Source: an uncultured Clostridia bacterium (GTDB lineage: Bacteria > Bacillota > Clostridia > Oscillospirales > Ruminococcaceae). Taken from it: a stretch of DNA of 64,000 nt. Positions 25,672 to 35,220 of this stretch are shown piece after piece. The DNA is taken from positions 69,837-133,836 of the forward strand of contig CAMELR010000002.1 of the NCBI GenBank assembly GCA_945923775.1, written 5' to 3'. Numbering within the stretch: position 1 is the stretch's first letter; each line of letters opens with the position of its first letter. The notes beneath the pieces were generated by a model. The model was not told where the DNA came from and made no database searches. It was given only the letters and a program-made list of their open reading frames with translations. A program made the position numbers and the translations under genes.

Positions 25672-26607
25672 ATGAAAAAGGACATCATTTTCAGTCTGTC
25701 GTCGCCGTACCGCGATGATTTCAGAGTGACGGGCTACCGCTTCGGCAAGGGCGAAAAGTCCTGCTGTATTATAGGTTCTCTTCGCGGAAACGAGATACAG
25801 CAGCTCTATATGTGCAGTCAGCTTGTCAAAACGCTGGAGGCTCTTGAGCGTAAGGGGGATATCGCCTACGACCGGGAGATACTGATAATCCCATCGATAA
25901 ACAGTTACGGCACGAATATCGGAAAGCGGTTCTGGTGCCTCGACAACACGGATATCAACAGAATGTTCCCCGGCGACCCTGACGGAGAGACCACGGAACG
26001 CATCGCGGCAGGTATCTTTAAGGAGATATGCAAGTATCAGTACGGCGTGCAGTTTGCGAGCTTCTATATTTCGGGAATGTTCATTCCGCACGTCCGCATG
26101 ATGAAAACCTGCAAGGAGAACACCAGCCTTGCAAATCTGTTCGGTCTCCCCTACGTGGTGCTGAGAACTCCGACGGCGATGGATCAGTCGACGCTGAATT
26201 TCAACTGGCAGGTCGGCGGGACTGCGGCGTTCTCGGTCTACACCAACACCACTGAGAGTATAGACGAGGCTTCCGCTGAACTGGGAGTTTCCGCGGTGCT
26301 GAGATTCCTGTCGAGAATGGGCATAATCAAGTACAAATGCCACGGCGGCTACATGGGAACCATCATCGACGAGGACGACATGATGAACGTCACCTGCGGG
26401 GCGGCGGGAATTTACCGCAGTCTCCACAAAAGCGGCGACGAGGTGGAGAAGGGGGATATCCTTGCCCAGATAATCCACCCGTACGAGGGAAATGTAATCA
26501 GCGAGGTGAAGGCTCCAGCCGATGGCATACTGTTCTTTGCACACGAAAGTCCGCTGGTCATGGAGAACACCATTGTATTCAAGATGATCAAGCGGCTTCA
26601 CAAATAA
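25672..26607 (+). CDS. Aspartoacylase/succinylglutamate desuccinylase-family protein lacking canonical zinc ligands (311 aa)
   Basis: Family members are zinc carboxypeptidase-like deacylases. The fold marks are present: SLRGNEIQQLYMCSQL, PSINSYGTNIGKRFW, and TDINRMFPGDPDGETTERIA, with a C-terminal beta-rich domain (HKSGDEVEKGDILAQI). The usual metal-binding H-G-x-E appears as R-G-N-E, and no D-L-H motif is found where the third ligand is expected (QYGVQFASFYISG). So the metal site is changed, or the numbering differs in this subgroup. ATG 25672 follows the NYN gene by 24 bases, and a terminator ends the unit. Substrate and activity are uncertain. Confidence 0.8.
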   Translation: MKKDIIFSLSSPYRDDFRVTGYRFGKGEKSCCIIGSLRGNEIQQLYMCSQLVKTLEALERKGDIAYDREILIIPSINSYGTNIGKRFWCLDNTDINRMFPGDPDGETTERIAAGIFKEICKYQYGVQFASFYISGMFIPHVRMMKTCKENTSLANLFGLPYVVLRTPTAMDQSTLNFNWQVGGTAAFSVYTNTTESIDEASAELGVSAVLRFLSRMGIIKYKCHGGYMGTIIDEDDMMNVTCGAAGIYRSLHKSGDEVEKGDILAQIIHPYEGNVISEVKAPADGILFFAHESPLVMENTIVFKMIKRLHK

Positions 26608-26612
26608 TGTTT

Positions 26613-26640
26613 AAAGGACTGCGTTTGCAGTCCTTTTTGT
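26613..26640 (+). terminator. Rho-independent terminator before the S10 operon
   Basis: AAAGGACTGC (26613-26622) pairs with GCAGTCCTTT (26627-26636) over a 4-base loop, followed by TTTTGTTTT. It ends the thyA-to-aspartoacylase region. Confidence 0.92.
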
Positions 26641-26758
26641 TTTGGGTCAAGAATTCTGAGCGTGAAAGTGTGTAATTATATTATAAATAGTATAAAACCG
26701 GGCTTAATTTGTATACTAAAAGTTGATTGCACCGCCATTTATGCGCTGAGTTCAACAG

Positions 26759-26788
26759 TTGCACATGCATTTGTGCAAAATGTATAAC
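26759..26788 (+). promoter_or_regulatory. Palindrome TTGCACA-N6-TGTGCAA overlapping a possible upstream promoter
   Basis: TTGCACA (26759-26765) and TGTGCAA (26772-26778) form a perfect inverted repeat. The same bases give a second weak promoter, TTGCAC-N18-TATAAC (-10 at 26783-26788), upstream of the main rpsJ promoter; GTGCAAAA recurs at about 26795. This may be an operator or an upstream promoter. The evidence is by eye. Confidence 0.4.
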
Positions 26789-26840
26789 AAACAAGTGCAA
26801 AAGGCTGCAAAAATTCTACACTGAATTTTTCTCAAAATCC

Positions 26841-26869
26841 TTGCAATTGGCGTTGTTATGTGGTAAAAT
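26841..26869 (+). promoter_or_regulatory. Main sigma-A promoter of the S10 operon
   Basis: TTGCAA (26841-26846), a 17-base spacer ending ATGTGG, and TAAAAT (26864-26869). It nearly repeats the lysC promoter pattern. The preceding 200 bases are A+T-rich, as expected for a strongly expressed operon. Confidence 0.85.
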
Positions 26870-26875
26870 AACTGT

Positions 26876-27171
26876 TGGCGGCTGTACTGATGTAATTTGA
26901 TCGGGAACAGCCTATTACAAGAAGGCATAGCGATGATGCCGGAGGTTGCGCGGCTCTGACCGCGGTAATTTCGGCGGAGTATGTCGGACATGTTAGTCCG
27001 GCGGAAGAAGATTTACAGAAAACGTGAGTTTCTTCCCGATGCCGCTGTTAAAGTGTCCGGGATATCCTGGATAACTAACAAGCAGTTGTTGGTAAAAAGA
27101 AACACACGGCACAGTGGATTTTTCAAAACAGCTTTTGCCAGCACACTACTAACAGAAGGGGTTGAAAAATC
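26876..27171 (+). promoter_or_regulatory. Structured 5' leader of the S10 operon (about 295 bases)
   Basis: The leader holds no convincing gene. GTCGGAC (26983-26989) pairs with GTCCGGC (26996-27002) over a 6-base loop, and G+C-rich segments GGAGGTTGCGCGG and ACCGCGGTAATTTCGG lie just upstream. S10 leaders are commonly autoregulated by a ribosomal protein (L4 in E. coli); whether this one is remains inference. No T-rich internal terminator was clear. Confidence 0.5.
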
Positions 27172-27483
27172 ATGGCAGCAAATGAGAAGGTAAGGATCAA
27201 GATCAAGGGCTACGAGCACAGCGTAGTTGACGCAGCAGCCAAGAAGATCGTAGAGGCAGCTACACACAACGGTGCGAGAGTTGCAGGTCCGATCCCGCTT
27301 CCTACAAGCAAGGAAGTAGTTACTATCCTGAGAGCGGTTCACAAGTACAAGGATTCTCGTGAGCAGTTCGAGCTGAGAACTCATAAGCGTCTTATCGACG
27401 TTATCCGTCCCTCAGCAAAGGCGATCGAAGCTCTCCAGACACTGGAGCTTCCCGCAGGCGTAGAGATTTCAATGGATATCTGA
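27172..27483 (+). CDS. rpsJ: 30S ribosomal protein S10 (103 aa)
   Basis: First gene of the S10-spc-alpha superoperon. The family motifs [20 protein letters not shown], then GPIPLPTS, and RTHKRLIDV match S10, which joins the 30S head and also, as NusE, takes part in transcription antitermination. GAAGGGGTT precedes the start. The unusually long 121-base gap to rplC contains a hairpin (around 27535-27590, GGTGCATGG and CGGGAG..CCCGAC pairs). Confidence 0.98.
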   Translation: MAANEKVRIKIKGYEHSVVDAAAKKIVEAATHNGARVAGPIPLPTSKEVVTILRAVHKYKDSREQFELRTHKRLIDVIRPSAKAIEALQTLELPAGVEISMDI

Positions 27484-27604
27484 TCATAGAGAGCATTGGA
27501 GTTATGTTGGGCGGTAAAACGCTCAACCACTAACCACGCACCATTCCGGTGCATGGTCATGTCGGGAGTTATCCCGACCAATAACCAAAGGAGGATTAGC
27601 CGCA

Positions 27605-28237
27605 ATGACAAAGGCAATCATCGGCAAGAAGATCGGCATGACACAGATCTTCGACGAGGCAGGCAAGGTCGTTCCCGTAACAGTTATCGAAGCGGGTCCC
27701 TGCGTAGTAGTTCAGAAGAAGACTACTGAGAACGACGGCTACGAGGCAGTTCAGCTCGGCTTTGGAGATGTTACTCCCAAGCACCTCAACAAGCCTGAAC
27801 AGGGCCACTTCAAGAAGAACGACGTAGCGTTCAAGAAGACACTCAAGGAGTTCCGTCTGGATGACATCAGCGCAGTAAACGTTGGCGATGTTCTGAAGGC
27901 TGACGTTTTCGCTGAGGGCGACGTTATCGACGTTGCAGGCGTAAGCAAGGGCAAGGGCTTCACAGGTGCCATCAAGCGTCACAACCAGCACAGACTCAAG
28001 GAGACCCACGGTTCTGGTCCTGTTGCTAGACAGGCAGGCTCCATGGGTGCATGCTCCAGCCCGTCCAGAATCTTCAAGGGCAAGGGCATGGCAGGTCACA
28101 TGGGTGCTGAGAACGTTACTGTTCAGAACCTGGTAGTTGTAAAGGTTGACGTTGAGAACAACCTCATCGCTGTTAGAGGCGCGGTTCCCGGCCCTAAGGG
28201 CGGCGTTGTTACAATCGTCAACGCAGTTAAAGCATAA
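27605..28237 (+). CDS. rplC: 50S ribosomal protein L3 (210 aa)
   Basis: L3 starts 23S rRNA assembly and reaches the peptidyl-transferase centre. [20 protein letters not shown], then [14 protein letters not shown] and [16 protein letters not shown] are diagnostic; full length. AAAGGAGGATTAGCCGCA precedes ATG 27605. Continues the operon toward rplD. Confidence 0.98.
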   Translation: MTKAIIGKKIGMTQIFDEAGKVVPVTVIEAGPCVVVQKKTTENDGYEAVQLGFGDVTPKHLNKPEQGHFKKNDVAFKKTLKEFRLDDISAVNVGDVLKADVFAEGDVIDVAGVSKGKGFTGAIKRHNQHRLKETHGSGPVARQAGSMGACSSPSRIFKGKGMAGHMGAENVTVQNLVVVKVDVENNLIAVRGAVPGPKGGVVTIVNAVKA

Positions 28238-28255
28238 GGGAGGAGGACGATAATT

Positions 28256-28879
28256 ATGCCTAAGATCAATGTTGTAGATATGGCGGGTAAGGTCGTTTCC
28301 GAGCTTGAGCTTAACGAAAACGTATTCGGTATCGAGCCGAACAAGACCGCAATGCACTCCGTTGTAGTCAATTACCTCGCAAATCAGCGTCAGGGTACTC
28401 AGTCCACACTTACCAGAACAGAGGTAAGCGGCGGCGGCAGAAAGCCCTGGAGACAGAAGGGTACCGGTCACGCGAGACAGGGTTCCACAAGATCTCCTCA
28501 GTGGAGACACGGTGGTATCGCCCTCGGCCCGAAGCCCCGTTCCTACAGATTCACTCTGAACAAGAAGGTAAGAAAGCTTGCAATGCTCTCCGCTCTTTCC
28601 GCTAAGGTAAGCGCAAACGAGATGGTAGTTGTAGACGCTATCAAGACCGACGAGTTCAAGACCAAGACTATGGTTGCTATGCTCAAGGCTCTCGAGGCTG
28701 AGAAGAAGACTCTCATCGTTCTCGACGCTGTTGACGCTAAGGTTATCAAGTCCGCTGCAAACATCGAGGGTGTTAAGACCACTCAGTACAACACTCTCAA
28801 CGTATATGACATTCTCAACTGCGACAAGTTCGTAATCGTTGAGGGCGCTGTCAAGAAGCTCGAGGAGGTGTACGCATAA
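28256..28879 (+). CDS. rplD: 50S ribosomal protein L4 (207 aa)
   Basis: L4 binds 23S rRNA and lines the exit tunnel through its long loop; in E. coli it also represses the S10 operon. The loop GGGRKPWRQKGTGHARQGST is intact. It shares the last A of its stop with the start of rplW (TAATG), so translation is coupled. Confidence 0.98.
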   Translation: MPKINVVDMAGKVVSELELNENVFGIEPNKTAMHSVVVNYLANQRQGTQSTLTRTEVSGGGRKPWRQKGTGHARQGSTRSPQWRHGGIALGPKPRSYRFTLNKKVRKLAMLSALSAKVSANEMVVVDAIKTDEFKTKTMVAMLKALEAEKKTLIVLDAVDAKVIKSAANIEGVKTTQYNTLNVYDILNCDKFVIVEGAVKKLEEVYA

Positions 28880-29175
28880 TGAAGGCTGCTCAGGATATCA
28901 TTATCAAGCCCATCATCACAGAACACAGCATGGAGGCTCTTGCTTCCGGCAAGTACACTTTCAAGGTTGCCAAGGACGCTAACAAGATCGAGATTGCTAA
29001 GGCTGTCGAGACACTCTTCAAGGGTGTTAAGGTAGCAAAGGTGAACACCATCTCCGTTCGCGGCAGACTCAAGAGAATGGGCAGAACTGCTGGTTATACT
29101 TCCGATTGGAAGAAGGCAGTCGTTACCCTCGCAGAAGGCTCCAAGACCATTGAGTTCTTCGACGGAATGATTTAA
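28879..29175 (+). CDS. rplW: 50S ribosomal protein L23 (98 aa)
   Basis: L23 sits at the tunnel exit and docks trigger factor and SRP. DIIIKPIITEHSMEAL, then YTFKVAKDANKIEIAKAVE and VNTISVRGRLKRMGR are typical. Full length; overlaps rplD by one base. Confidence 0.97.
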   Translation: MKAAQDIIIKPIITEHSMEALASGKYTFKVAKDANKIEIAKAVETLFKGVKVAKVNTISVRGRLKRMGRTAGYTSDWKKAVVTLAEGSKTIEFFDGMI

Positions 29176-29192
29176 GTAAGGAGTGAAACGAA

Positions 29193-30026
29193 ATGGCTAT
29201 TAAGAATTACAAGCCCGTCAATAACAGCCGTCGTGGCATGACTGTTACTGATTACAGCGGCTTATCAAAGGTAGCTCCTGAAAAGTCACTTCTGGAGCCC
29301 GTTAAGAAGACCGCAGGCCGCAACAGCTACGGCAGAATCACCGTTAGACACATCGGCGGCGGCAACAGAAAGAAGTATCGCGTTATCGACTTCAAGAGAG
29401 ATAAGCAGGGCATGAACGCTACTGTTACCACTCTTGAGTACGATCCTAACAGATCTGCTTTCATCGCTCTCGTTACCTATGAGGACGGCGAGAAGAGATA
29501 TATCATCGCTCCTGACGGCCTGAAGGTCGGCGACACCGTTCGCGCAGGCAGCGACGCTGATATCAAGCCCGGCAACGCTCTTGCACTGGCTGATATCCCT
29601 GTTGGTACCGTTATCCACAACATCGAGATGCACCCCGGTAAGGGCGCTCAGATGGTTCGTTCCGCCGGCAACATGGCTCAGCTCATGGCTAAGGAGAACG
29701 GCATGGCTCTGATCCGCCTTCCCAGCGGCGAGCTGAGAAACGTTGCAGTTAACTGCATGGCTTCCATCGGTACCGTTTCTAACCTCGATCACGAGAACGT
29801 TAACCTCGGTAAGGCTGGTAGAACCCGTCACCTCGGCGTTCGCCCGACTGTTCGCGGTTCTGTAATGAACCCGAATGACCACCCGCACGGTGGTGGTGAG
29901 GGTAAGTCCCCTGTTGGACGTCCCGGCCCTGTAACTCCTTGGGGCAAGCCCGCTCTTGGCTACAAGACCAGAAGCACCAAGAAGTCCTCTAACAAGTTCA
30001 TCGTTAAGAGAAGAAACTCCAAGTAA
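29193..30026 (+). CDS. rplB: 50S ribosomal protein L2 (277 aa)
   Basis: L2 binds near the peptidyl-transferase centre and is needed for subunit joining. [20 protein letters not shown] and the C-terminal [20 protein letters not shown] contain the functional histidine region ([10 protein letters not shown]). Full length. The 181 bases to rpsS hold an imperfect G+C hairpin near 30035-30070 and no gene that I can see. Confidence 0.98.
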   Translation: MAIKNYKPVNNSRRGMTVTDYSGLSKVAPEKSLLEPVKKTAGRNSYGRITVRHIGGGNRKKYRVIDFKRDKQGMNATVTTLEYDPNRSAFIALVTYEDGEKRYIIAPDGLKVGDTVRAGSDADIKPGNALALADIPVGTVIHNIEMHPGKGAQMVRSAGNMAQLMAKENGMALIRLPSGELRNVAVNCMASIGTVSNLDHENVNLGKAGRTRHLGVRPTVRGSVMNPNDHPHGGGEGKSPVGRPGPVTPWGKPALGYKTRSTKKSSNKFIVKRRNSK

Positions 30027-30207
30027 TCCCGGTTCGCTTTCCTCCCCTGCTCCGCGCAGGGTGAGAAAGCACCATGATACCATAACCCAAAAGTTGCTGT
30101 TAATAAGAACAGCGTTGCACATCATTAATAAGGTTGTGCGTAAAACGTCATCGGCGAGTGCCGCTGCTCATTAACTTGCAGCTAAACTTGAAAGGAATTA
30201 TTTAGAC

Positions 30208-30486
30208 ATGGGAAGAAGTATTAAAAAGGGACCTTACGTCCAGGAAGCTCTCTACAAGAGAGTTCTGGCAATGAACGAAGCAGGAGAGAAGAAGGTTCTC
30301 AAGACATGGAGCCGTTCCTCTACAATATTCCCTGACTTCGTAGGTCACACATTCGCAGTTCACGACGGCAGAAAGCATGTTCCGGTATATGTTACCGAGG
30401 ATATGGTCGGCCACAAGCTCGGTGAGTTCGCTCCCACCAGAACCTTCAAGGGTCACGTTGGAAGCAAGACCACAGGCAAGAAGTAA
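30208..30486 (+). CDS. rpsS: 30S ribosomal protein S19 (92 aa)
   Basis: S19 contacts the A-site finger and pairs with S13 in the 30S head. [19 protein letters not shown], then [20 protein letters not shown] and [16 protein letters not shown] identify it. GAAAGGAATTATTTAGAC precedes the start. Confidence 0.98.
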   Translation: MGRSIKKGPYVQEALYKRVLAMNEAGEKKVLKTWSRSSTIFPDFVGHTFAVHDGRKHVPVYVTEDMVGHKLGEFAPTRTFKGHVGSKTTGKK

Positions 30487-30498
30487 GGAGGAGAAATA

Positions 30499-30834
30499 AT
30501 GGAAGCTAGAGCTGAACTCAGACAGGTCCGCATTTCTCCGAGAAAGGTCGGCATCGTTCTCGACCTCATCAGAAACAAGCCTGTTGAAATCGCATTTGCA
30601 ACTCTCAAGAACACCCCCAAGTCCGCTTGTGAGCCTCTCGAGAAGCTCCTTAAGTCCGCTGTTGCTAACGCAGAGAACAATCACAACATGGACACCAGCC
30701 GCCTTTACGTTTCCGAAGCATTCGTAGGCGCAGGCGTAACACTCAAGCGTATCAGACCGAAGGATCACGGACGCGCTCACAGAATTCTCAAGAGAACGTC
30801 CAACATCGTGCTGGTTGTTAAAGAAGCGGAATAA
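30499..30834 (+). CDS. rplV: 50S ribosomal protein L22 (111 aa)
   Basis: L22 lines the peptide exit tunnel. [20 protein letters not shown], then [15 protein letters not shown] and [20 protein letters not shown] are the family motifs. AAGGAGGAGAAATA precedes the start. Length is normal. Confidence 0.98.
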   Translation: MEARAELRQVRISPRKVGIVLDLIRNKPVEIAFATLKNTPKSACEPLEKLLKSAVANAENNHNMDTSRLYVSEAFVGAGVTLKRIRPKDHGRAHRILKRTSNIVLVVKEAE

Positions 30835-30848
30835 GGAGGAGAATAACA

Positions 30849-31607
30849 ATGGGACAGAAGGTTAATCCACATGGTCTCAGAGTGGGTGTAATCAAGGATT
30901 GGGATTCTCGCTGGTTCGCGAGCAAGGCAACCTTCGGTGATACACTCGTTGAAGACTATAAGATCCGTGAGCTTCTGAAGAAGAAGCTTTACAAGGCTGG
31001 CGTTCCCTCGATCGAGATCGAGAGATCCGGCGATAAGGTAACTATCTGCATCTCCTGCGCAAAGCCCGGTATGGTTATCGGCGCTAAGGGCGCAGAGGTT
31101 GACAAGCTCAAGGCTGAGATGGAGAAGTTCACCGGCAAGAAGGTAGACATCAAGATCATCGAGGTAAAGAACCCCGATATGAACGCTCAGCTCGTTGCAG
31201 AGAACATCGCGCAGCAGCTCGAGGGCCGTGTTTCCTTCAGACGTGCTATGAAGTCCGTTATCGGCAGAACCATGAAGTCCGGCGCTAAGGGTATCAAGAC
31301 CATGGTAGCTGGCCGTCTGGGCGGTGCCGAGATCGCTCGTACAGAGAGCTATCACGAGGGTACTATCCCGCTTCAGACTCTCCGTGCTGACATCGACTAC
31401 GGCGTAGCAAGAGCAAACACAACTTACGGCGTTATCGGCGTTAAGGTTTGGATCTACAAGGGCGAAGTCCTCAAGGGCGAGCTTCCTGTTCAGAGAGCAG
31501 AGAGACCCGACAGACGCAGACGCGACGACAGAAACAATGGCAGAGGCCGCGACGACAGACGTCCTCACAGAGAAAGAGCACCTAGAAGAGAAGGGGGTAA
31601 CGACTAA
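30849..31607 (+). CDS. rpsC: 30S ribosomal protein S3 with a charged Arg/Asp tail (252 aa)
   Basis: S3 forms part of the mRNA entry channel. [20 protein letters not shown], the KH domain ([14 protein letters not shown]) and [17 protein letters not shown] are typical. The last 35 residues are an Arg/Asp/Gly-rich low-complexity tail ([18 protein letters not shown]) that is longer and more repetitive than in many bacteria. The stop overlaps the start of rplP (TAATG). Confidence 0.97.
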   Translation: MGQKVNPHGLRVGVIKDWDSRWFASKATFGDTLVEDYKIRELLKKKLYKAGVPSIEIERSGDKVTICISCAKPGMVIGAKGAEVDKLKAEMEKFTGKKVDIKIIEVKNPDMNAQLVAENIAQQLEGRVSFRRAMKSVIGRTMKSGAKGIKTMVAGRLGGAEIARTESYHEGTIPLQTLRADIDYGVARANTTYGVIGVKVWIYKGEVLKGELPVQRAERPDRRRRDDRNNGRGRDDRRPHRERAPRREGGND

Positions 31608-32029
31608 TGCTGCTTCCTAAGAGAGTAAAGTACAGAAGAGTACAGAGAGGCCGCCGTACCGGTATCGCCACAAGAGGCAACAAGGTATCTAACGGTGAGT
31701 ATGGCCTGCAGGCACTTGAGGCCGCATGGATCAAGTCCAATCAGATCGAGGCTGCCCGTATCGCAATGACTCGTTACATCAAGCGTGGCGGTCAGGTATG
31801 GATCAAGATATTCCCCGACAAGCCCGTAACTGATAAGCCCCTCGGAGTTCGAATGGGTTCCGGTAAGGGCGCTCCCGAGTACTGGGTAGCTGTAGTAAAG
31901 CCCGGCAGAGTTATGTTTGAGATCGCCGGCGTTCCTGAGGAGACCGCACGCGAGGCTATGCGTCTTGCAATGCACAAGCTCCCGATTAAGTGCAAGTTTG
32001 TTAAGAAGGAAGACGGAGGTGAGCTTTAA
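31607..32029 (+). CDS. rplP: 50S ribosomal protein L16 (140 aa)
   Basis: L16 helps place A-site t[22 protein letters not shown], then [19 protein letters not shown] and [20 protein letters not shown] identify it. Both ends overlap neighbours by one base, with rpsC before and rpmC after. Confidence 0.98.
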   Translation: MLLPKRVKYRRVQRGRRTGIATRGNKVSNGEYGLQALEAAWIKSNQIEAARIAMTRYIKRGGQVWIKIFPDKPVTDKPLGVRMGSGKGAPEYWVAVVKPGRVMFEIAGVPEETAREAMRLAMHKLPIKCKFVKKEDGGEL

Positions 32030-32229
32030 TGAAGGCTTCAGAACTGGTATATCTCTCGGAGACAGAGCTCGACACTAAGCTCGCTGAACTCAAGCAGGAG
32101 CTTTTCAACCTGCGCTTCCAGCTTGCCGTTAACCAGCTCGACAACCCCACAAGAATCAAGGCTGTCAAGAAGGACATCGCGCGCATCAAGACCATTCAGC
32201 GTCAGCGCCAGATCGCGGCAAACAATTGA
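32029..32229 (+). CDS. rpmC: 50S ribosomal protein L29 (66 aa)
   Basis: A small two-helix protein at the tunnel exit next to L23. [20 protein letters not shown] and [20 protein letters not shown] are the family pattern. Translation is coupled to rplP by TAATG. Confidence 0.97.
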   Translation: MKASELVYLSETELDTKLAELKQELFNLRFQLAVNQLDNPTRIKAVKKDIARIKTIQRQRQIAANN

Positions 32230-32251
32230 GGAAGGAGGATAAGAACTAAAC

Positions 32252-32506
32252 ATGGAAAGAGCTTTAAGAAAGACCAGAGTTGGTAGAGTAGTAAGCAACA
32301 AGATGGACAAGACTATCGTCGTAGCCATCGAGGACAACGTTCGTCATCCTCTTTACAAGAAGATCGTGAAGCGTACAATCAAGCTGAAGGCTCATGATGA
32401 ACAGAACACATGCGGAATAGGCGACAGAGTTGAGATCATGGAGACTCGCCCCCTTTCCAAGGATAAGAGATGGCGCCTTGTTAACGTCATCGAGCGCGCT
32501 AAGTAA
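32252..32506 (+). CDS. rpsQ: 30S ribosomal protein S17 (84 aa)
   Basis: S17 binds 16S rRNA early in assembly. [20 protein letters not shown], then [19 protein letters not shown] and [20 protein letters not shown] identify it. GAAGGAGGATAAGAACTAAAC precedes the start. Confidence 0.98.
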   Translation: MERALRKTRVGRVVSNKMDKTIVVAIEDNVRHPLYKKIVKRTIKLKAHDEQNTCGIGDRVEIMETRPLSKDKRWRLVNVIERAK

Positions 32507-32529
32507 TTCTACGAAAGGAGTAGCATAAC

Positions 32530-32898
32530 ATGATCCAGATGCAGACACTGCTCAAGGTCGCTGACAACACCGGCGCCAAGGAGCTTATGTGTATCAGAGT
32601 GCTCGGCGGTACTCGCAGAAAGTATGCGAATATCGGCGACGTTATCATTGCTTCCGTCAGAAAAGCTACACCCGGCGGCGTTGTAAAGAAGGGCGACGTA
32701 GTTAAGTGCGTTGTCGTTCGTTCCGCAAAGGGTCTCAGACGTGACGACGGAACATATATCCGCTTCGATGAAAACGCAGCGGTTATCATCAAGGAGGACA
32801 AAAATCCGAAGGGAACTCGTATTTTTGGGCCGGTAGCAAGAGAGCTGCGTGACAAGGACTTCACAAAGATCCTGTCCCTCGCTCCCGAAGTACTTTAA
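32530..32898 (+). CDS. rplN: 50S ribosomal protein L14 (122 aa)
   Basis: L14 lies at the subunit interface and is the dock for Rsf[21 protein letters not shown], then [20 protein letters not shown] and [20 protein letters not shown] are typical. GAAAGGAGTAGCATAAC precedes the start. Confidence 0.98.
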   Translation: MIQMQTLLKVADNTGAKELMCIRVLGGTRRKYANIGDVIIASVRKATPGGVVKKGDVVKCVVVRSAKGLRRDDGTYIRFDENAAVIIKEDKNPKGTRIFGPVARELRDKDFTKILSLAPEVL

Positions 32899-32914
32899 GG
32901 AGGACCTGCCGATT

Positions 32915-33235
32915 ATGAATAGCTTAAATATTAAAACCGGTGATAAGGTTCAGGTTATCAGCGGCGCTGATAAGGGCAAGCAGGGTAAGATCGTTACCGT
33001 TTCCGCTAAGGAGAACAAGGTTATCGTCGAAGGCGTTAACATGGTAACAAAGCACGTTAAGCCCAAGCAGGCCGGTCAGCTCGGCGGCAGAGTTCAGGCT
33101 GAGGGTGCGCTCTACGCGTCCAAGGTTCAGCTCGTTTGCCCCAAGTGCGACAAGCTTACAAGAGTCGCTCACAAGATTGAGGATGGCAAGAAGATCAGAG
33201 TTTGCAAGCACTGCGGCGCAGAGCTCAAGTACTGA
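32915..33235 (+). CDS. rplX: 50S ribosomal protein L24 with zinc ribbon (106 aa)
   Basis: L24 initiates 50S assembly. The KOW motif (TGDKVQVISGADKGKQGKIV) is followed by a C-terminal four-cysteine ribbon (CPKCDKLTRV and CKHCGAELKY), as in many Clostridia. The start is ATG 32915 after TAAGGAGGACCTGCCGATT; a longer frame overlaps rplN. The gap to rplE has the hairpin AATGCTCC...GGAGCATT. Confidence 0.97.
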   Translation: MNSLNIKTGDKVQVISGADKGKQGKIVTVSAKENKVIVEGVNMVTKHVKPKQAGQLGGRVQAEGALYASKVQLVCPKCDKLTRVAHKIEDGKKIRVCKHCGAELKY

Positions 33236-33320
33236 TATTGCCTGAGATCGGTCGGATACAAGGAATGCTCCCTCGCTGGAGCGGAGCATTAAAATCCGGC
33301 TGTCAGATAGGAGTATTGAT

Positions 33321-33860
33321 ATGGCAAGAATGAAGGATTTCTACAAGGAAACCGTTGCCCCCGCGCTCTTCAAGAAGTTCGGCTACAAGTCTGTTATGCA
33401 GATCCCGAAGCTTGACAAGATCGTTGTAAACGTTGCTTGCGGCGAGGCAAAGGAAAATCACAAGATCATCGAGAACGTTATGTCTGAGCTCGCTCAGATC
33501 ACTGGTCAGAAGCCGGTTGAGTGCCGTTCCAAGAAGGCAGTCGCTAACTTCAAGCTCAGAGAGGGTCAGGTCATCGGTGTTAAGGTAACACTGAGAGGCG
33601 AGATCATGTACGAGTTCCTCGACAGACTGTTTAACGTTGCTCTCCCCCGTGTACGCGACTTCAGAGGTATCAACGCTAATTCCTTCGACGGCAGAGGTAA
33701 CTACTCTTTCGGTCTGAAGGAGCAGATCATCTTCCCGGAGATCGACTTCGACAAGATCGAGGCTACACGCGGCATGGACATCAACTTTGTAACCACTGCA
33801 AAGACTGATGAGGAAGCAAGAGAGCTGCTCACCCTGATGGGCGCTCCTTTTGAGAAGTAA
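33321..33860 (+). CDS. rplE: 50S ribosomal protein L5 (179 aa)
   Basis: L5 binds 5S rRNA and the P-site t[23 protein letters not shown], then [20 protein letters not shown] and [20 protein letters not shown] identify it. ATAGGAGTATTGAT precedes the start. Normal length. Confidence 0.98.
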   Translation: MARMKDFYKETVAPALFKKFGYKSVMQIPKLDKIVVNVACGEAKENHKIIENVMSELAQITGQKPVECRSKKAVANFKLREGQVIGVKVTLRGEIMYEFLDRLFNVALPRVRDFRGINANSFDGRGNYSFGLKEQIIFPEIDFDKIEATRGMDINFVTTAKTDEEARELLTLMGAPFEK

Positions 33861-33880
33861 GAAAGGACGAAGGAAAACTT

Positions 33881-34066
33881 ATGGCTAAGAAGTCAATGAT
33901 AGCTAAGCAGCAGAGAGCGCCGAAATTTTCCACTCGCGCCTACAACAGATGCAAGATCTGCGGCAGACCCCATTCTTATATGCGCAAGTTCGGCATCTGC
34001 AGAATCTGCTTCAGAGAGCTTGCTTATAAGGGTCAGATCCCTGGCGTGAAGAAGGCAAGCTGGTAA
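33881..34066 (+). CDS. rpsN: 30S ribosomal protein S14, zinc type (61 aa)
   Basis: The short, zinc-binding form of S14, with [20 protein letters not shown] providing four cysteines. Zinc-free S14 paralogs replace it in some Firmicutes under zinc shortage; none is visible here. The 168-base gap to rpsH holds the stem GCCGGGC...GCCCGGC (about 34114-34145) but no gene that I can see. Confidence 0.97.
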   Translation: MAKKSMIAKQQRAPKFSTRAYNRCKICGRPHSYMRKFGICRICFRELAYKGQIPGVKKASW

Positions 34067-34234
34067 TAACCACAGGAACGTCGATCAAATCAGTTCCATC
34101 ACAATTTGTTCCCTCGCCGGGCGGGTTTTGTTTCAATAAAAGCCCGGCTTAAATATCAGCTCCGATAAGGAGCAATCATGTAAGTACGACGGACAATTCG
34201 GTTCCGTAACGGCTTTCGTATAGGAGGTAAACGA

Positions 34235-34633
34235 ATGCAGATCACTGATACCATCGCAGATATGCTTACGAGAATCCGTAACGCAAACTCCGCGAAGCAC
34301 GCCTCTGTTGATATCCCCGCGTCCAACCTCAAGAAGCAGATAGCTCAGATCCTTCAGGACGAGGGCTACATCAAGAGCTTCAAGGTTATTGACGACAAGA
34401 AGCAGGGCATCATCAGAGTCAATCTCAAGTACACAGACACTAGAGCTCAGGTAATCACCGGCCTCCGCCGTGTTTCCAAGCCCGGTCTGAGAATCTACTC
34501 TAACTGCAAGGATATGCCTAAGGTAATGAAGGGCCTCGGTATTGCTATCGTGTCCACTTCCAAGGGCATCATGACTGACAAGAAGGCTCGCGAGCTCAAT
34601 GTCGGCGGCGAAGTCCTTGCGTTCATCTGGTAA
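34235..34633 (+). CDS. rpsH: 30S ribosomal protein S8 (132 aa)
   Basis: S8 binds the central domain of 16S rRNA and represses the spc operon in E. coli. [20 protein letters not shown], then [20 protein letters not shown] and the C-terminal [20 protein letters not shown] match. TAGGAGGTAAACG precedes the start. The hairpin just upstream could be a control element; that is speculative. Confidence 0.98.
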   Translation: MQITDTIADMLTRIRNANSAKHASVDIPASNLKKQIAQILQDEGYIKSFKVIDDKKQGIIRVNLKYTDTRAQVITGLRRVSKPGLRIYSNCKDMPKVMKGLGIAIVSTSKGIMTDKKARELNVGGEVLAFIW

Positions 34634-34647
34634 GGAGGAATAGTAAT

Positions 34648-35193
34648 ATGTCAAGAATTGGTAAGAAGCCCGTTGCTATTCCCGCAGGTGTGGAAGTAAA
34701 TATCGACGGCTCCGTAGTTACAGTAAAGGGTCCCAAGGGCACCCTCACCAAGGAATTCAATCACCTTATGAAGATCTCCAAGCAGGGCGACGAGGTTATC
34801 GTTGAGCGTCCTGACGAGGAGAACCTCAGCAAGTCCCTCCACGGTCTGACAAGAACCCTGATCCACAACATGGTTGAGGGTGTTACAAACGGCTTCTCCA
34901 AGGAGCTGAAGATCAACGGTGTAGGTTACAGATGCCAGAAGAGCGGCAAGAACGTTACTCTGACCCTCGGTTACTCTCACCCCGTTATCGTGTCCGACTC
35001 CGACGATATCACTCTCGATGTTCCGGATCCCAACACCATCATCGTAAAGGGTATCGACAAGCAGAAGGTTGGTCAGATCGCTTCTGAGATCAGAGGCAAG
35101 CGTCCTCCTGAGCCTTACAAGGGCAAGGGCATCAAGTATGCAAACGAAGTTATCCGCCGCAAGGAAGGTAAAGCAGGTAAGGGTAAGAAGTAA
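34648..35193 (+). CDS. rplF: 50S ribosomal protein L6 (181 aa)
   Basis: L6 supports the GTPase-associated centre. [20 protein letters not shown], then [15 protein letters not shown] and the C-terminal [20 protein letters not shown] are typical. TAAGGAGGAATAGTAAT precedes the start. Confidence 0.98.
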   Translation: MSRIGKKPVAIPAGVEVNIDGSVVTVKGPKGTLTKEFNHLMKISKQGDEVIVERPDEENLSKSLHGLTRTLIHNMVEGVTNGFSKELKINGVGYRCQKSGKNVTLTLGYSHPVIVSDSDDITLDVPDPNTIIVKGIDKQKVGQIASEIRGKRPPEPYKGKGIKYANEVIRRKEGKAGKGKK

Positions 35194-35220
35194 TTCCCAC
35201 AACGAAAGGACTGAAAATAA

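Noticed and set aside
34067-34234. An independent promoter or gene in the rpsN-rpsH gap
   Set aside because: No -35/-10 pair of quality and no start codon with a binding site other than that of rpsH; only a G+C hairpin.
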